Source: Flavobacterium fluvii
GTDB lineage: Bacteria; Bacteroidota; Bacteroidia; Flavobacteriales; Flavobacteriaceae
Direction: 5' to 3'
Length of the DNA: 64,000 nt
Assembly: GCF_900129545.1 (NCBI RefSeq)
Contig: NZ_FQWB01000004.1
Location: 186,001-250,000 of the forward strand
The notes below the pieces were generated by a model. It saw only the letters and a list, made by a program, of their open reading frames with translations. It was not told the origin of the DNA and ran no database searches. Shown here one piece after another: positions 46,870 to 55,539 of this stretch; the stretch's first letter is position 1, and every line of letters starts with the position of its first letter. The position numbers and the translations under genes are program-made.

Positions 46870-46872
46870 TAA

Positions 46873-47481
46873 ATGGCAATGAAAGACACCTACAAAACTA
46901 TTGCTTCCCCTTCACCTGAAATTTTATTTAAAGAAAAGAGCAGCAAATTCTTTGGCTATGCTTTTCCCATTGAGTCTGAAGAGCAAGTAAAACCCATTAT
47001 CGACAGTTTGCGCAAAGAACATCCTCACGCCGTTCATTATTGTTATGCGTATCAAATAGGTGCCGAAAAAATAGTGTACAGGGCAAATGATGATGGGGAA
47101 CCAAGCAACAGTGCCGGAGCCCCAATTTATGGTCAAATCCAGTCATTTGGAATTACCAACATATTGATTGTTGTTGTCCGGATTTTTGGAGGCATCAAAT
47201 TGGGCGTTGGTGGATTGATTGCTGCTTATAAAACTGCAGCACAAATGACTCTCGAAACATCCGAAATCATCGAAAAAACAATCGACATTCATTATCTGTT
47301 ATCATTCGATTACAAGAACATCAATAAAGTGATGCGCGTGGTGAAGGATAAAAATGTGGAAATAGTGAACCAAAAAATGGAAATGAGTTGCGAAATCGAA
47401 ATCGTGACCCGAAAAAAAAATGCCGAAATGATATTCGACATCTTTAATTCCATGTTTGAAATAGAAATAAAACCGGTCTGA
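46873..47481 (+). CDS. YigZ/IMPACT family protein
   Basis: 202 residues. UPF0029 N-terminal domain with the signature NDDGEPSNSAGAPI and RIFGGIKLGVGGLI, and a small C-terminal DUF1949-like domain. IMPACT proteins in eukaryotes modulate GCN2; the bacterial function is not established. It follows the HAD gene by 3 bases, so it is the third gene of the ribD unit. Confidence 0.9.
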   Translation: MAMKDTYKTIASPSPEILFKEKSSKFFGYAFPIESEEQVKPIIDSLRKEHPHAVHYCYAYQIGAEKIVYRANDDGEPSNSAGAPIYGQIQSFGITNILIVVVRIFGGIKLGVGGLIAAYKTAAQMTLETSEIIEKTIDIHYLLSFDYKNINKVMRVVKDKNVEIVNQKMEMSCEIEIVTRKKNAEMIFDIFNSMFEIEIKPV

Positions 47482-47535
47482 AATAATCTCAAAAAAGACA
47501 GTTATTTTTCATTATTTCGCAACGAATAGACAACT

Positions 47536-47940
47536 CTATTCCATTCTATTCAAAAGCTCTAAAAGATATAAAGGAGGAGCAATAGGTCTTCCTGTTTTCA
47601 TGTCCATAAAAACCAAAACCGAGTTGCCAGTTGTTAATAACTCTTCCTTCTCGTTATAGAGTTCGTAGTCAAATTCAATCCTGACGGACGTCTGTTTTTT
47701 CAAGATCGTTTTTAAAGTCAAAAGTTCGTCGTACCGAGCTGATTTTTTGTAATTCATGGTCAAGGAAACCACAGGAAGCATAATGCCGCTTTCTTCCATC
47801 CATCTATACGAAATCCCTTTGTTTCTAAGCCATTCAACCCTTCCCACTTCAAAATACTGGGCATAATTTCCGTGATAAACGACCCTCATTTGGTCTGTTT
47901 CTGAATAACGAACACGTATTTGAACTTGATGACAATTCAT
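47536..47940 (-). CDS. Acyl-CoA thioesterase, YbgC/4HBT type
   Basis: 134 residues. Hot-dog fold. The N-terminal pattern RYSETDQMRVVYHGNYAQYF has the 4HBT Asp and the VVYHxNY motif, and the rest (LTLKTILKKQTSVRIEFDYEL) fits YbgC. Hydrolyses short- to medium-chain acyl-CoAs; in proteobacteria YbgC is linked to Tol-Pal, but no Tol genes are here. Convergent with yigZ; divergent from dnaA. Confidence 0.9.
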   Translation of the reverse strand: MNCHQVQIRVRYSETDQMRVVYHGNYAQYFEVGRVEWLRNKGISYRWMEESGIMLPVVSLTMNYKKSARYDELLTLKTILKKQTSVRIEFDYELYNEKEELLTTGNSVLVFMDMKTGRPIAPPLYLLELLNRME

Positions 47941-48020
47941 TATTTATTTATTAAAAATTTTAGCCTCATACAATATTTTTTTATAAAATTTACATGCGAA
48001 ATATTTTTTTTTAGGGATTT

Positions 48021-48029
48021 TTATTCACA
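48021..48029 (+). promoter_or_regulatory. DnaA box (TTATTCACA) upstream of dnaA
   Basis: Exact match to TTATNCACA, 87 bases before the dnaA start, in an AT-rich spacer of 176 bases. A single perfect box favours autoregulation over an origin. Confidence 0.6.
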
Positions 48030-48116
48030 TATTTGTTACCCTGAAAAGAAGGTAAAAAACCACCACCTTTTTCATCAAATAATCGATTACCCAAATAAAA
48101 TAATTTAACCAAATAT

Positions 48117-49544
48117 ATGAACAAAACTGCTCAATCAGTATGGGAAAACTGCCTGTCTTTCATAAAAGACAACATTCAAGATCAAGCCTACAAAACTTGG
48201 TTTGAACCAATCAAATCAGTTGAACTTACCGATAACGCACTTTATATTCAAGTTCCAAGTAAATTTTTCTACGAATGGCTGGAAGAACACTACGTTAAAT
48301 TATTGAAAGTAGCATTAACCAAAGAACTCGGTAAAAATGCAAAGTTACTCTATAAAATCAAAATGGAAAACACTTATGGCAATAAACAACCGTTTACGGA
48401 ACAATTGCCTAGTGCCAATCGCGCACCCATGAAACCGCAAGACGTGGATGCACCATACAAAAACCTTAATCCAGAACTGAGAAATCCGTTCGTGATTCCT
48501 GGAATTCGAAATTTAAAAATCGAATCACAGTTGAATCCAAATTACAGTTTCGACAATTTTTTGGAAGGAGATTCCAACAGACTGGCTCGTTCAGCAGGTA
48601 TGGCCGTGGCCAATAAACCTGGCGGAACTTCCTTTAATCCGTTATTAATTTTTGGCGGTGTTGGTTTAGGAAAAACACATTTGGCACACGCCATTGGTGT
48701 TGAAATCAAAGACAAATATCCCGAAAAAACGGTTTTATATATTTCGGCAGAAATTTTCACGCAACAATATATTGATTCGGTCAAGAAGAACAACAGGAAT
48801 GATTTCATTCATTTCTACCAACTGATTGACGTTTTAATTATTGACGACGTTCAATTTTTGTCCGGAAAATCAGGAACTCAGGACGTGTTTTTCCACATAT
48901 TCAACTATTTGCACCAAAACGGAAAACAGGTAATTTTGACTTCAGACAAAGCTCCTGTAGATATGCAAGACATTGAACAACGTTTATTGTCTCGTTTCAA
49001 ATGGGGTCTTTCGGCGGAACTACACCAACCTGATTACGAAACCAGAATTTCTATCTTGAAAAATATTTTATATCGGGACGGAGTTGAAATTCCTGAAGAA
49101 ATCATAGAATATGTTGCCCGGAATATCAAATCGAACGTAAGAGAATTGGAAGGCGCCATCATTTCCCTGATCGCACAATCCTCTTTCAATAAAAAAGAAG
49201 TAACGCTTGAACTAGCCAAAAGCGTTGTCGAAAAATTCGTCAAGAATGTAAAAAGAGAAATTTCCATCGATTACATTCAAAAAATTGTCTCCGATTATTT
49301 TCAACTGGATGTAGAAACACTTCAATCCAAAACCAGAAAAAGACATATTGTTCAAGCCCGTCAATTAGCCATGTTTTTCGCAAAGAAATTCACGAAAGCT
49401 TCTTTGGCAAACATCGGTTCTCAAATAGGCGATCGCGATCACGCCACCGTATTGCATGCGTGCAAAACCGTTGATAATTTAGTTGCCACCGACAAACAAT
49501 TCAAAAAATTTGTCGAAGATATCAATAAAAAATTAACGTTATAA
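48117..49544 (+). CDS. dnaA: Chromosomal replication initiator protein DnaA
   Basis: 475 residues. Domain I is at the N-terminus (SVWENCLSFIKDNIQDQAYKTW trimmed in description), followed by a flexible linker. The AAA+ domain has Walker A GGVGLGKTHLAHA, Walker B LIIDDVQFLSGK and the sensor/arginine region DIEQRLLSRFKWGL. Domain IV ends with the DNA-binding signature GDRDHATVLHACK. All functional motifs are intact. Seven bases separate it from the phosphatase gene, so they are likely co-transcribed. A DnaA box lies upstream. Confidence 0.97.
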   Translation: MNKTAQSVWENCLSFIKDNIQDQAYKTWFEPIKSVELTDNALYIQVPSKFFYEWLEEHYVKLLKVALTKELGKNAKLLYKIKMENTYGNKQPFTEQLPSANRAPMKPQDVDAPYKNLNPELRNPFVIPGIRNLKIESQLNPNYSFDNFLEGDSNRLARSAGMAVANKPGGTSFNPLLIFGGVGLGKTHLAHAIGVEIKDKYPEKTVLYISAEIFTQQYIDSVKKNNRNDFIHFYQLIDVLIIDDVQFLSGKSGTQDVFFHIFNYLHQNGKQVILTSDKAPVDMQDIEQRLLSRFKWGLSAELHQPDYETRISILKNILYRDGVEIPEEIIEYVARNIKSNVRELEGAIISLIAQSSFNKKEVTLELAKSVVEKFVKNVKREISIDYIQKIVSDYFQLDVETLQSKTRKRHIVQARQLAMFFAKKFTKASLANIGSQIGDRDHATVLHACKTVDNLVATDKQFKKFVEDINKKLTL

Positions 49545-49551
49545 GCGCATT

Positions 49552-50019
49552 ATGCCCGTAAAGATTTTGATGGTTTGTCTAGGCAATATTTGCCGTTCTC
49601 CATTAGCCGAAGGAATATTGGCATCCAAACTCCCAAAAGATAAATTCAAGGTAGACTCTGCAGGAACAGGTTCTTGGCATGTTGGCCGCCAGCCTGACGA
49701 GCGTTCGATTATTACTGCCAAAAAAAACAACATAGACATCTCATCTCAAAAAGGGCGACAATTTGCAATTCGCGATTTTGATACTTTCGACTACATTTAT
49801 GTCATGGACAATTCCAATTACAATGATGTCGTATTTCTTGCCAAAACACCAGAACATAGAAACAAAGTACAGCTCATTTTGAACGAATTATTTCCAGGCG
49901 AAAATGTAGATGTTCCCGATCCTTACTATGGCTTAGCCAACGGATTCGACAAGGTTTATAAAATGCTCGATCAAGCTTGCGATGTAATTGCCCATAAGCT
50001 AATCGAAAAACACGCTTAA
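49552..50019 (+). CDS. Low-molecular-weight protein tyrosine phosphatase
   Basis: 155 residues. The P-loop CLGNICRSP (C-x5-R-S) near the N-terminus and the general-acid loop VPDPYYG are both intact, as in Wzb/Ptp-type enzymes. Often dephosphorylates tyrosine kinases controlling exopolysaccharide export, but neighbours here are dnaA and a methylase-like gene, so its target is unknown. Starts 7 bases after dnaA. Confidence 0.93.
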   Translation: MPVKILMVCLGNICRSPLAEGILASKLPKDKFKVDSAGTGSWHVGRQPDERSIITAKKNNIDISSQKGRQFAIRDFDTFDYIYVMDNSNYNDVVFLAKTPEHRNKVQLILNELFPGENVDVPDPYYGLANGFDKVYKMLDQACDVIAHKLIEKHA

Positions 50020-50069
50020 TTACTTATTTTAATCTTAATTGATCATTAAGATTCATAAAATCAAGACCA

Positions 50070-50795
50070 ATGAAACCAAACCTTTCTTTAGGAAAACTCT
50101 ATTTGATTCCAACCACTTTAGGAGAAGAAGGCGACCCCAACGATGTTTTGCCCCAAACCATAAAAAGAAGCATTGATTTCATTGACGATTACATTGTGGA
50201 AAACGAAAAAACGGCTCGTAAATTCATAAAAAACATTCAACCGCAAAAAGTTCAAGCTACATTAAGATTGAGTTCCCTGAACAAACACACCGAAGTTTCA
50301 GAACACTCCAAAATGCTGCAACCTTGCTTAGAAGGAAAAAATGTGGGTTTGATGAGCGAAGCCGGTTGCCCTGGAGTTGCCGACCCTGGAGCCGTGATTG
50401 TAAAATTGGCTCACGAAAAAGGAATTCAAGTGGTGCCACTTGTTGGCCCATCTTCTATTTTATTGGCGATTATGGCGTCTGGAATGAATGGCCAAAGTTT
50501 CGCGTTCAATGGTTACATTCCCATTGATAAAGCCGAAAAAAAAACAGCCTTGAAAAATTTGGAAAAATTGTCGCAAGACAAAAATCAATCCCAAATATTT
50601 ATTGAAACTCCATATAGAAACAACAAAATGCTGGAGGACATCATTCAAGCCTTAAATCCATCGACTTATATTTGTGTTGCAACTGATATCACCTTGCCAA
50701 CAGAATTCATCAAAACGATGAGAGCGGCAGATTGGAAAAAAGTAAAAGTTGATTTACACAATCGCCCCACTATTTTCATCATCCACAAAATGTAA
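50070..50795 (+). CDS. Tetrapyrrole-methylase-family SAM-dependent methyltransferase (RsmI-related)
   Basis: 241 residues. N-terminal GKLYLIPTTLGEEGD differs from the RsmI consensus (ATPIGNLxD), but LMSEAGCPGVADPGA and VPLVGPSSILLAIMASGM match the SAM-binding and active-site segments of the family. IFIETPYRNNKML matches the RsmI-type C-terminal part. It is a divergent paralogue; RsmI-type 2'-O-methylation of 16S rRNA cannot be assumed. Ends at a strong terminator. Confidence 0.82.
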   Translation: MKPNLSLGKLYLIPTTLGEEGDPNDVLPQTIKRSIDFIDDYIVENEKTARKFIKNIQPQKVQATLRLSSLNKHTEVSEHSKMLQPCLEGKNVGLMSEAGCPGVADPGAVIVKLAHEKGIQVVPLVGPSSILLAIMASGMNGQSFAFNGYIPIDKAEKKTALKNLEKLSQDKNQSQIFIETPYRNNKMLEDIIQALNPSTYICVATDITLPTEFIKTMRAADWKKVKVDLHNRPTIFIIHKM

Positions 50796-50817
50796 GACCA
50801 ACAGAATTCTTATCACA

Positions 50818-50856
50818 AAGGCTCTCCAAAATTGATTTTGAGAGCCTTTTTTTTTA
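50818..50856 (+). terminator. Terminator of the dnaA-phosphatase-methylase unit
   Basis: 9-bp stem AAGGCTCTC / GAGAGCCTT with additional inner A-T pairing, followed by eight or more T. Strong intrinsic terminator. Confidence 0.92.
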
Positions 50857-50872
50857 TGTAAACACGACATAA

Positions 50873-52003
50873 TTAACGATTCCAACTTGTGCCAAAAACA
50901 ATGTAATACGCCCATTCTTCTGGGCCACGAGCCACATCGATTCCCATTCGCAATTTAAGTTTTCTTGCGATTAAATACCTTGCCCCCATTCCTCCAGAAG
51001 CTTTCCAAGAAGAATCCTCAAACTCGCTTTGCTTTGAAAAAGCGTTGGCAACACCTCCAAAAGCGACCAAACTATATCGACTGGTAAAATCCCATCTCCA
51101 CTCAGTTTCTGCGAGAGCTATCACATCTCCTTGATAACGCATCACGGGTATTCCCCTCATATTGATGTAAGGCAACATATAAAATGGCGCATCTCCAAAA
51201 ATCTGCTGGTATTCGAGCCTGAATGAAGAAGTAATATTCTTTGATACAGGAATATATCCAAATCCAGCTGTATTAATCAAAACATAATTATAATCACTGC
51301 CTAAAAAATCTTCAGAAGCACCAACCAAACTATTCAGCCAAAAACCTTTATTGGGTGTAAAAACATTGTCCCGCTTATCATAATCCACCAGTAAACCCAA
51401 TCGGCTTATGACACTATTTACTTCTTTTGGAGTATTGAAATCAACGTTTGTATTTTTGAGCTCTGTTTTCAGGAAAAGGTAATCCAATCCTGCGTACCAT
51501 GAACTTCTATTGATTTGCTTGACAAGATGAGCACTAAAAGGTATCGTTTTCATATTGAACTCGAAAGAACGTTCGCCAAGGTTTGGAAAATTTCTGTAAA
51601 AATCAAGATTAACATTGGCTAATCCACCAACCACGCGATAATTTGCCCTCCACTTTTTTATAGCTCCCATCGTAAAGCCTCCAACAAGCCAAGTGCCGTT
51701 GGCCGTATAACCTCCAGCTCCTCCATAAATATGCGGCTTTACACGAGTTTTTACCAGTTTGCCATCAATAGAATCCAAATAAGGAGTGTTGGGTTGAATA
51801 AAAGCGGCAGCCACCAATCCACCAATACCGCCAAGGGCCGGTTCAGTAATCACTACAGGTATCGGTATAAATCCTTTGGCCGTAATTACCCAATCACTCA
51901 AATCCAACTTATTATCCAGAGAGTCTTTAAAAGAAACTTTCTGCTGTGCTTGCACTAAAAAAGTGCCTAAGCCAAAACAAACAACGAAATAAAATGATTT
52001 CAT
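50873..52003 (-). CDS. BamA/D15-like outer-membrane beta-barrel protein
   Basis: 376 residues from ATG 52003, chosen because it begins a clean signal peptide (MKSFYFVVCFGLGTFLV, ending VQAQ); a longer frame to 52045 would place that in the interior. No POTRA domain is seen. The protein resembles the bacterial surface antigen (D15) barrel alone: many alternating aromatic strands, YDKRDNVFTPNKGFWL, the RGIPVMRYQGD segment matching the (V/I)RG(F/Y/I) loop, and an arginine C-terminus (TSWNR). Likely outer-membrane porin-like or accessory assembly factor; function not known. Confidence 0.8.
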   Translation of the reverse strand: MKSFYFVVCFGLGTFLVQAQQKVSFKDSLDNKLDLSDWVITAKGFIPIPVVITEPALGGIGGLVAAAFIQPNTPYLDSIDGKLVKTRVKPHIYGGAGGYTANGTWLVGGFTMGAIKKWRANYRVVGGLANVNLDFYRNFPNLGERSFEFNMKTIPFSAHLVKQINRSSWYAGLDYLFLKTELKNTNVDFNTPKEVNSVISRLGLLVDYDKRDNVFTPNKGFWLNSLVGASEDFLGSDYNYVLINTAGFGYIPVSKNITSSFRLEYQQIFGDAPFYMLPYINMRGIPVMRYQGDVIALAETEWRWDFTSRYSLVAFGGVANAFSKQSEFEDSSWKASGGMGARYLIARKLKLRMGIDVARGPEEWAYYIVFGTSWNR

Positions 52004-52182
52004 TTTTGATATTTTGATAGCAAGAATTTTAACTGATAATTTCATTTGAAATCATGCACAATGAAACGACATAATGCTTTAAAGTGCAGATTCAAAAAGA
52101 ATTACAGCCATTCACCCTATAGTTAATATCGATAAATTTACAGAAATAATTTGTATTGCATTAAAATTTTGAGAGAATTCTT

Positions 52183-52232
52183 AAAAAACAAAAACCTTTT
52201 GATTTGGAAAAACATCCAAGTCAAAAGGTTTT
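52183..52232 (-). terminator. Terminator of the lysozyme-like gene
   Basis: 17-bp stem with arms 52191-52207 and 52216-52232, loop of 8, one T-G pair. On the minus strand it runs into TTTGTTTTTT. It lies 60 bases beyond the stop. Confidence 0.75.
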
Positions 52233-52292
52233 GTCTTTAATCAATTATTTTGTTTTTATTTTATAATGCAAAAATAATTTGTTCCAAACAAA

Positions 52293-52931
52293 CTACATCA
52301 TCACTGTTGCATTACTATCAGCCACGATTCCAGAAGTTTCATAACCCCCAAAATCTCTCATATAAGATCGTATTGAAGTACCGTAAGCATCTTTAAAATA
52401 ACGGCTTCCTTTATATCTAAAAAACTTTTTCACCGAACCTACTCCACCAAGATGTGCCGCAGCCAATATTCCAGATTCAGTAATTTGAATACCTGCAACA
52501 ATTTTTCCTTCGTATTTTTCGATAATGTTTTTCAATTCCGATTTATTTTTGGACAGAAGAGCCACAAAAGCTTTTTCCTGCATTCTTGGGCTGTTCAAAA
52601 ACTGCCTGCTGTCGTGAATTCCAACTGTTTTCAAGGTTTCCTTACCAAACTGGTATTTACCCAAATACCCCAGAGAATTTACTTTTTTGTATTTTCCTTG
52701 TGATTCTTTGAAAGCAATGGCTTCTTTGTAACCAATAAAGAATTTTCCCGTATAAGGAACACTTGAATCAGTATAATCGTTTTGTTTTTGGGAGGGAAAT
52801 AAGTAGTGAGTCGCATCGGAGTCATTCACAAGAAACCATTCGTCGGTATCTAAATCTGAAGGTTTAAAACCCGAGCTTAAAAAGGAAATAATAATAGTCA
52901 AACTTGTATAAAAAGACCACTTGTTTATCAT
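52293..52931 (-). CDS. Secreted lysozyme-like / peptidoglycan hydrolase family protein
   Basis: 212 residues. ATG 52931 is chosen because the promoter -7 box (52987-52980) lies inside the longer frame that begins at 53012. The N-terminus MINKWSFYTSLTIIISFL is a signal peptide. The core AIAFKESQGKYKKVNSLGYLGKYQFG resembles the lysozyme-fold region of transglycosylases, with Glu in FKES as the likely acid and GYLGKYQFG as the following conserved loop. I recognise this as a flavobacterial family often annotated as peptidoglycan-binding; no LysM is visible. Predicted periplasmic cell-wall enzyme. Confidence 0.72.
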   Translation of the reverse strand: MINKWSFYTSLTIIISFLSSGFKPSDLDTDEWFLVNDSDATHYLFPSQKQNDYTDSSVPYTGKFFIGYKEAIAFKESQGKYKKVNSLGYLGKYQFGKETLKTVGIHDSRQFLNSPRMQEKAFVALLSKNKSELKNIIEKYEGKIVAGIQITESGILAAAHLGGVGSVKKFFRYKGSRYFKDAYGTSIRSYMRDFGGYETSGIVADSNATVMM

Positions 52932-52979
52932 AAATTGTTTTTCTTCAAAACGCTGTCCCGTCTTGAAATTTCTGCGGTG

Positions 52980-53012
52980 CAAATATACAATAAAAAATAC
53001 AAATCCTGACAA
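52980..53012 (-). promoter_or_regulatory. Promoter of the lysozyme-like gene (TTG-N22-TATATTTG)
   Basis: On the minus strand, TATATTTG at 52987-52980 and TTG at 53012-53010. It ends 48 bases upstream of the chosen start. Confidence 0.5.
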
Positions 53013-53030
53013 TCAGTTAGTTATGGATAT

Positions 53031-53945
53031 TTAAAAATACAAGGCATAAAATTTGAATCCTTGCTGAGGCGAGTATTCAAGGGTCGGTGCGGGGATTTTG
53101 ACCGTATTTAAAACCGAAAAAATGGTCTTCAAAAAGTGGGATTTTGAGTTTATTTTTGTCAAATCTAAATCCAAACTAAGGTAAAATTGTCTAAATTTTA
53201 ACGGTTTTGAAAGAAAAATAAGCGGGTTTATGCCCTCATTTTCGCCAATCATTCCTTCGGCTCCATAACCCAAAGCAAGATTCAACCACTTCGGAATTTT
53301 TGATTTTTTGGCAAAAGAATGCAAATTAGCCGAAAACCAATACGTCTGTCCGTTGTAATCTTTCAGAATTTGTTCCTGGGTTGTACTTCCCAACAAATCG
53401 GGTCTATAATCGGAATATTTTGTTTTGTGATAAGAGAATTTCGGAACAATACGTTGCTCTTTCCAAATCAACTCTTGCGAAACGTACAAAGCCGTTCCTG
53501 CAGCATTGGCAACAACATCTCCCATCGATGCTCCCCATTCGGCAGAAAAACCGTCCATAACCTCAACAGCCGTTAGAAATACGAATCCTAAACTGGCGCC
53601 ATAAATCAATTGATTTTTCTTGTTGACTCCACTCCAATTCAGGGTTTCCGCACCAAATCGTCCAATTTGATACGAAGAATAAAGATGTCCCAATTTGTCC
53701 ATCTGCATCCACTCGGAATTATCATTTATAAAATGAAAATCGGATTTGGGATAATCGGCATACCAAAGCTGGTTCAGTCCAATCAAAGCTCCGGACGCCA
53801 ATACTGCTTCAGTAACAAACACAGAGTTCTGTCTTTTCTTGTTTAGGGAATCGGATGGTTTGAAGAAATTATCGAATGAGTTTTGCGCCAAAACACTTTG
53901 GAACACTAGAAAAAATAAAAAACAGTATAGCCTTTTATACTCCAA
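53031..53945 (-). CDS. DUF2279 (YfiM-like) membrane-associated protein
   Basis: 304 residues if it starts at the TTG at 53945, two bases after the mltG stop. This gives the N-terminus EYKRLYCFLFFLVFQSVLAQ, a plausible signal peptide. A second TTG at 53978 would overlap mltG by 31 bases. The DUF2279 core MDKLGHLYSSYQIGRFGAE and WGASMGDVVANAAGT is clear. E. coli YfiM belongs to the same family but its function is unknown. C-terminal strands (LSLDLDLTKIN, FKFYALYF ending in Phe) could be barrel-like. Last gene of the dapF-GNAT-mltG unit. Confidence 0.8.
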   Translation of the reverse strand: MEYKRLYCFLFFLVFQSVLAQNSFDNFFKPSDSLNKKRQNSVFVTEAVLASGALIGLNQLWYADYPKSDFHFINDNSEWMQMDKLGHLYSSYQIGRFGAETLNWSGVNKKNQLIYGASLGFVFLTAVEVMDGFSAEWGASMGDVVANAAGTALYVSQELIWKEQRIVPKFSYHKTKYSDYRPDLLGSTTQEQILKDYNGQTYWFSANLHSFAKKSKIPKWLNLALGYGAEGMIGENEGINPLIFLSKPLKFRQFYLSLDLDLTKINSKSHFLKTIFSVLNTVKIPAPTLEYSPQQGFKFYALYF

Positions 53946-53947
53946 AA

Positions 53948-54988
53948 TTATCTTGCTACTCCCTGACTGTTGATCCAATCTGAATATTTCTTGGCATTCA
54001 CGTTGTGCTCTGGTAAAGTAGCGGCAAATTCGTGATAGCCAAAACGATCCACACTGGCGCAGAAATAAATAAAGTCGTGTTTTTCTGGATTCAGAACAGC
54101 ATCCAAAGCGGTGATATCCGGCATTGCAATAGGTCCTGGAGGAAGACCAATCACTTTATAAGTATTGTAAGGCGAATTCAAAAACAAGTCATTATAAAAA
54201 ACCCTCTTGATTACTTGGTCAAAATCATTGTCTTTCTTTTTTATGGCAAAAATCACGGTTGGATCAGCTTGAAGCGGCATTCCAAGTCTCAATCTGTTTA
54301 AATAAACCCCTGCAATTCTTGGTCTTTCGTCTTTTTTAACCGATTCTTTGTGCACTATCGAGGCCAAAATCGTTGCTTCAACTGGTGTTAAACCTTGTTT
54401 TTCAGCTTTAGCCATTCGTTCCTTGCTCCAGAAATTATGGTATTCCTTGATCATTTTATCACGGAATTTCTCGGCAGTAATATTCCAATACACTTCATGT
54501 GTATTAGGAATAAACATTACGAATACATTCTCGTCGGTAAAACCATTTTCTTTCAGAAAAACAGAATCTTTGAAAATATTCATCAAAGTCAAACTATCTG
54601 GCTCTATTTGAGAACTCACTCGCTGGGCAAAGTTCTCCAAACGTTCCTGATTGTTAAAAGCCAGCTTCACGGGAACATTGCTTCGCATCGCTTTCACCAA
54701 TTCATAACTGTTCATTCCTTTGGTGAATAAAAAACGCCCTGGTTTTACATTTTCTGGATAGCTTCTTTTATTGGCCACCATTTCAAAACGATTCATATTC
54801 TCAACAAAAGGTTCCAATATTTTTTTGACATCTTCATAAGTAGAACCTGTTGGCACAAAAACATAAACTTCGTTTTGTGAAAACTTGGTGTTTTTAGAAA
54901 AAATTTGATTGGCAAGTATCCCTCCATAAATCAGTAATCCTGATATTAATACGACAGATGCTATTGTGATGTTCTTTTTTAAATTCAA
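53948..54988 (-). CDS. mltG: Endolytic transglycosylase MltG
   Basis: 346 residues. One N-terminal transmembrane helix (TIASVVLISGLLIYGGI), a LysM-like/accessory region, and the YceG catalytic domain with ASIVHKES (conserved Glu), PRIAGVYLNRLRLGM, LQADPTVIFA, SPYNTYKVIGLPPGPI and the terminal NxxxH-type EHNVNAKKYSDW. Cleaves nascent peptidoglycan strands and sets their length. Located 11 bases after the GNAT gene in a unit with dapF, which fits cell-wall metabolism. Confidence 0.95.
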   Translation of the reverse strand: MNLKKNITIASVVLISGLLIYGGILANQIFSKNTKFSQNEVYVFVPTGSTYEDVKKILEPFVENMNRFEMVANKRSYPENVKPGRFLFTKGMNSYELVKAMRSNVPVKLAFNNQERLENFAQRVSSQIEPDSLTLMNIFKDSVFLKENGFTDENVFVMFIPNTHEVYWNITAEKFRDKMIKEYHNFWSKERMAKAEKQGLTPVEATILASIVHKESVKKDERPRIAGVYLNRLRLGMPLQADPTVIFAIKKKDNDFDQVIKRVFYNDLFLNSPYNTYKVIGLPPGPIAMPDITALDAVLNPEKHDFIYFCASVDRFGYHEFAATLPEHNVNAKKYSDWINSQGVAR

Positions 54989-54999
54989 AACTGAAAATT

Positions 55000-55533
55000 T
55001 TAAAGTTGATGATTAATTAATTGAAAAACAGCCTCGTCTTTATACTCTCCATTGACTAAATTCCAATCTTTCTTCGTGCCTATTTTTTGAAATCCAAATT
55101 TAGAAAAAAGAGCCATACTCGCAACATTTTCGGTGCCAATATTTGCATATAATTGATGCAGGTTCAAATGATAAAAAGCATATCGAATTAACAACTCCAA
55201 AGCTTCGGAACCAATATTCTGCCTTCTGTTTTCTATTCCCTGAATTACGATGCCAATTCCTGCCCTATTATTCTTGGGGTCAAAATCAAACAAATCAATT
55301 AATCCAAGTGCCGGAAAATCCTCATCCTGACAAATCGCCAATCTCAGTTGTTTGGCTTCATATATATCCTGATGCGCGTTTTCAAGGTATTGCTTCACCA
55401 AAAACCGACTGTAAGGCGTTTGGGTATTGCTTACTTCCCAAATACTTTGGTCATTTTCCATAGCATAAACAAACTCCAAATCATTGGGTTCTAATGCACG
55501 GAGGTAGATGTTTTCGCCTTTTAGAGTTATCAT
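55000..55533 (-). CDS. GNAT acetyltransferase, RimJ/RimL type
   Basis: 177 residues. N-terminal IYLRALEPNDLEFVY is the RimJ/RimL-like start. The acetyl-CoA site appears as ENRRQNIGSEALELLIRYAF (the Q/R-x-x-G-x-G/A region is imperfect: RRQNIGSEA), then NIGTENVASMALFSKFGF. Substrate unknown; ribosomal-protein or amino-acid acetylation is possible. Follows dapF by 6 bases. Confidence 0.88.
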   Translation of the reverse strand: MITLKGENIYLRALEPNDLEFVYAMENDQSIWEVSNTQTPYSRFLVKQYLENAHQDIYEAKQLRLAICQDEDFPALGLIDLFDFDPKNNRAGIGIVIQGIENRRQNIGSEALELLIRYAFYHLNLHQLYANIGTENVASMALFSKFGFQKIGTKKDWNLVNGEYKDEAVFQLINHQL

Positions 55534-55539
55534 TCCGGT

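Noticed and set aside
47941-48116. dnaA leader as the replication origin.
   Set aside because: Only one exact DnaA box is visible; an origin normally has a cluster. Kept only as a possible regulatory site.
53946-53978. Earlier TTG start for the DUF2279 gene.
   Set aside because: It would overlap mltG by 31 bases and place polar residues before the signal peptide; TTG 53945 fits better, although neither is certain.
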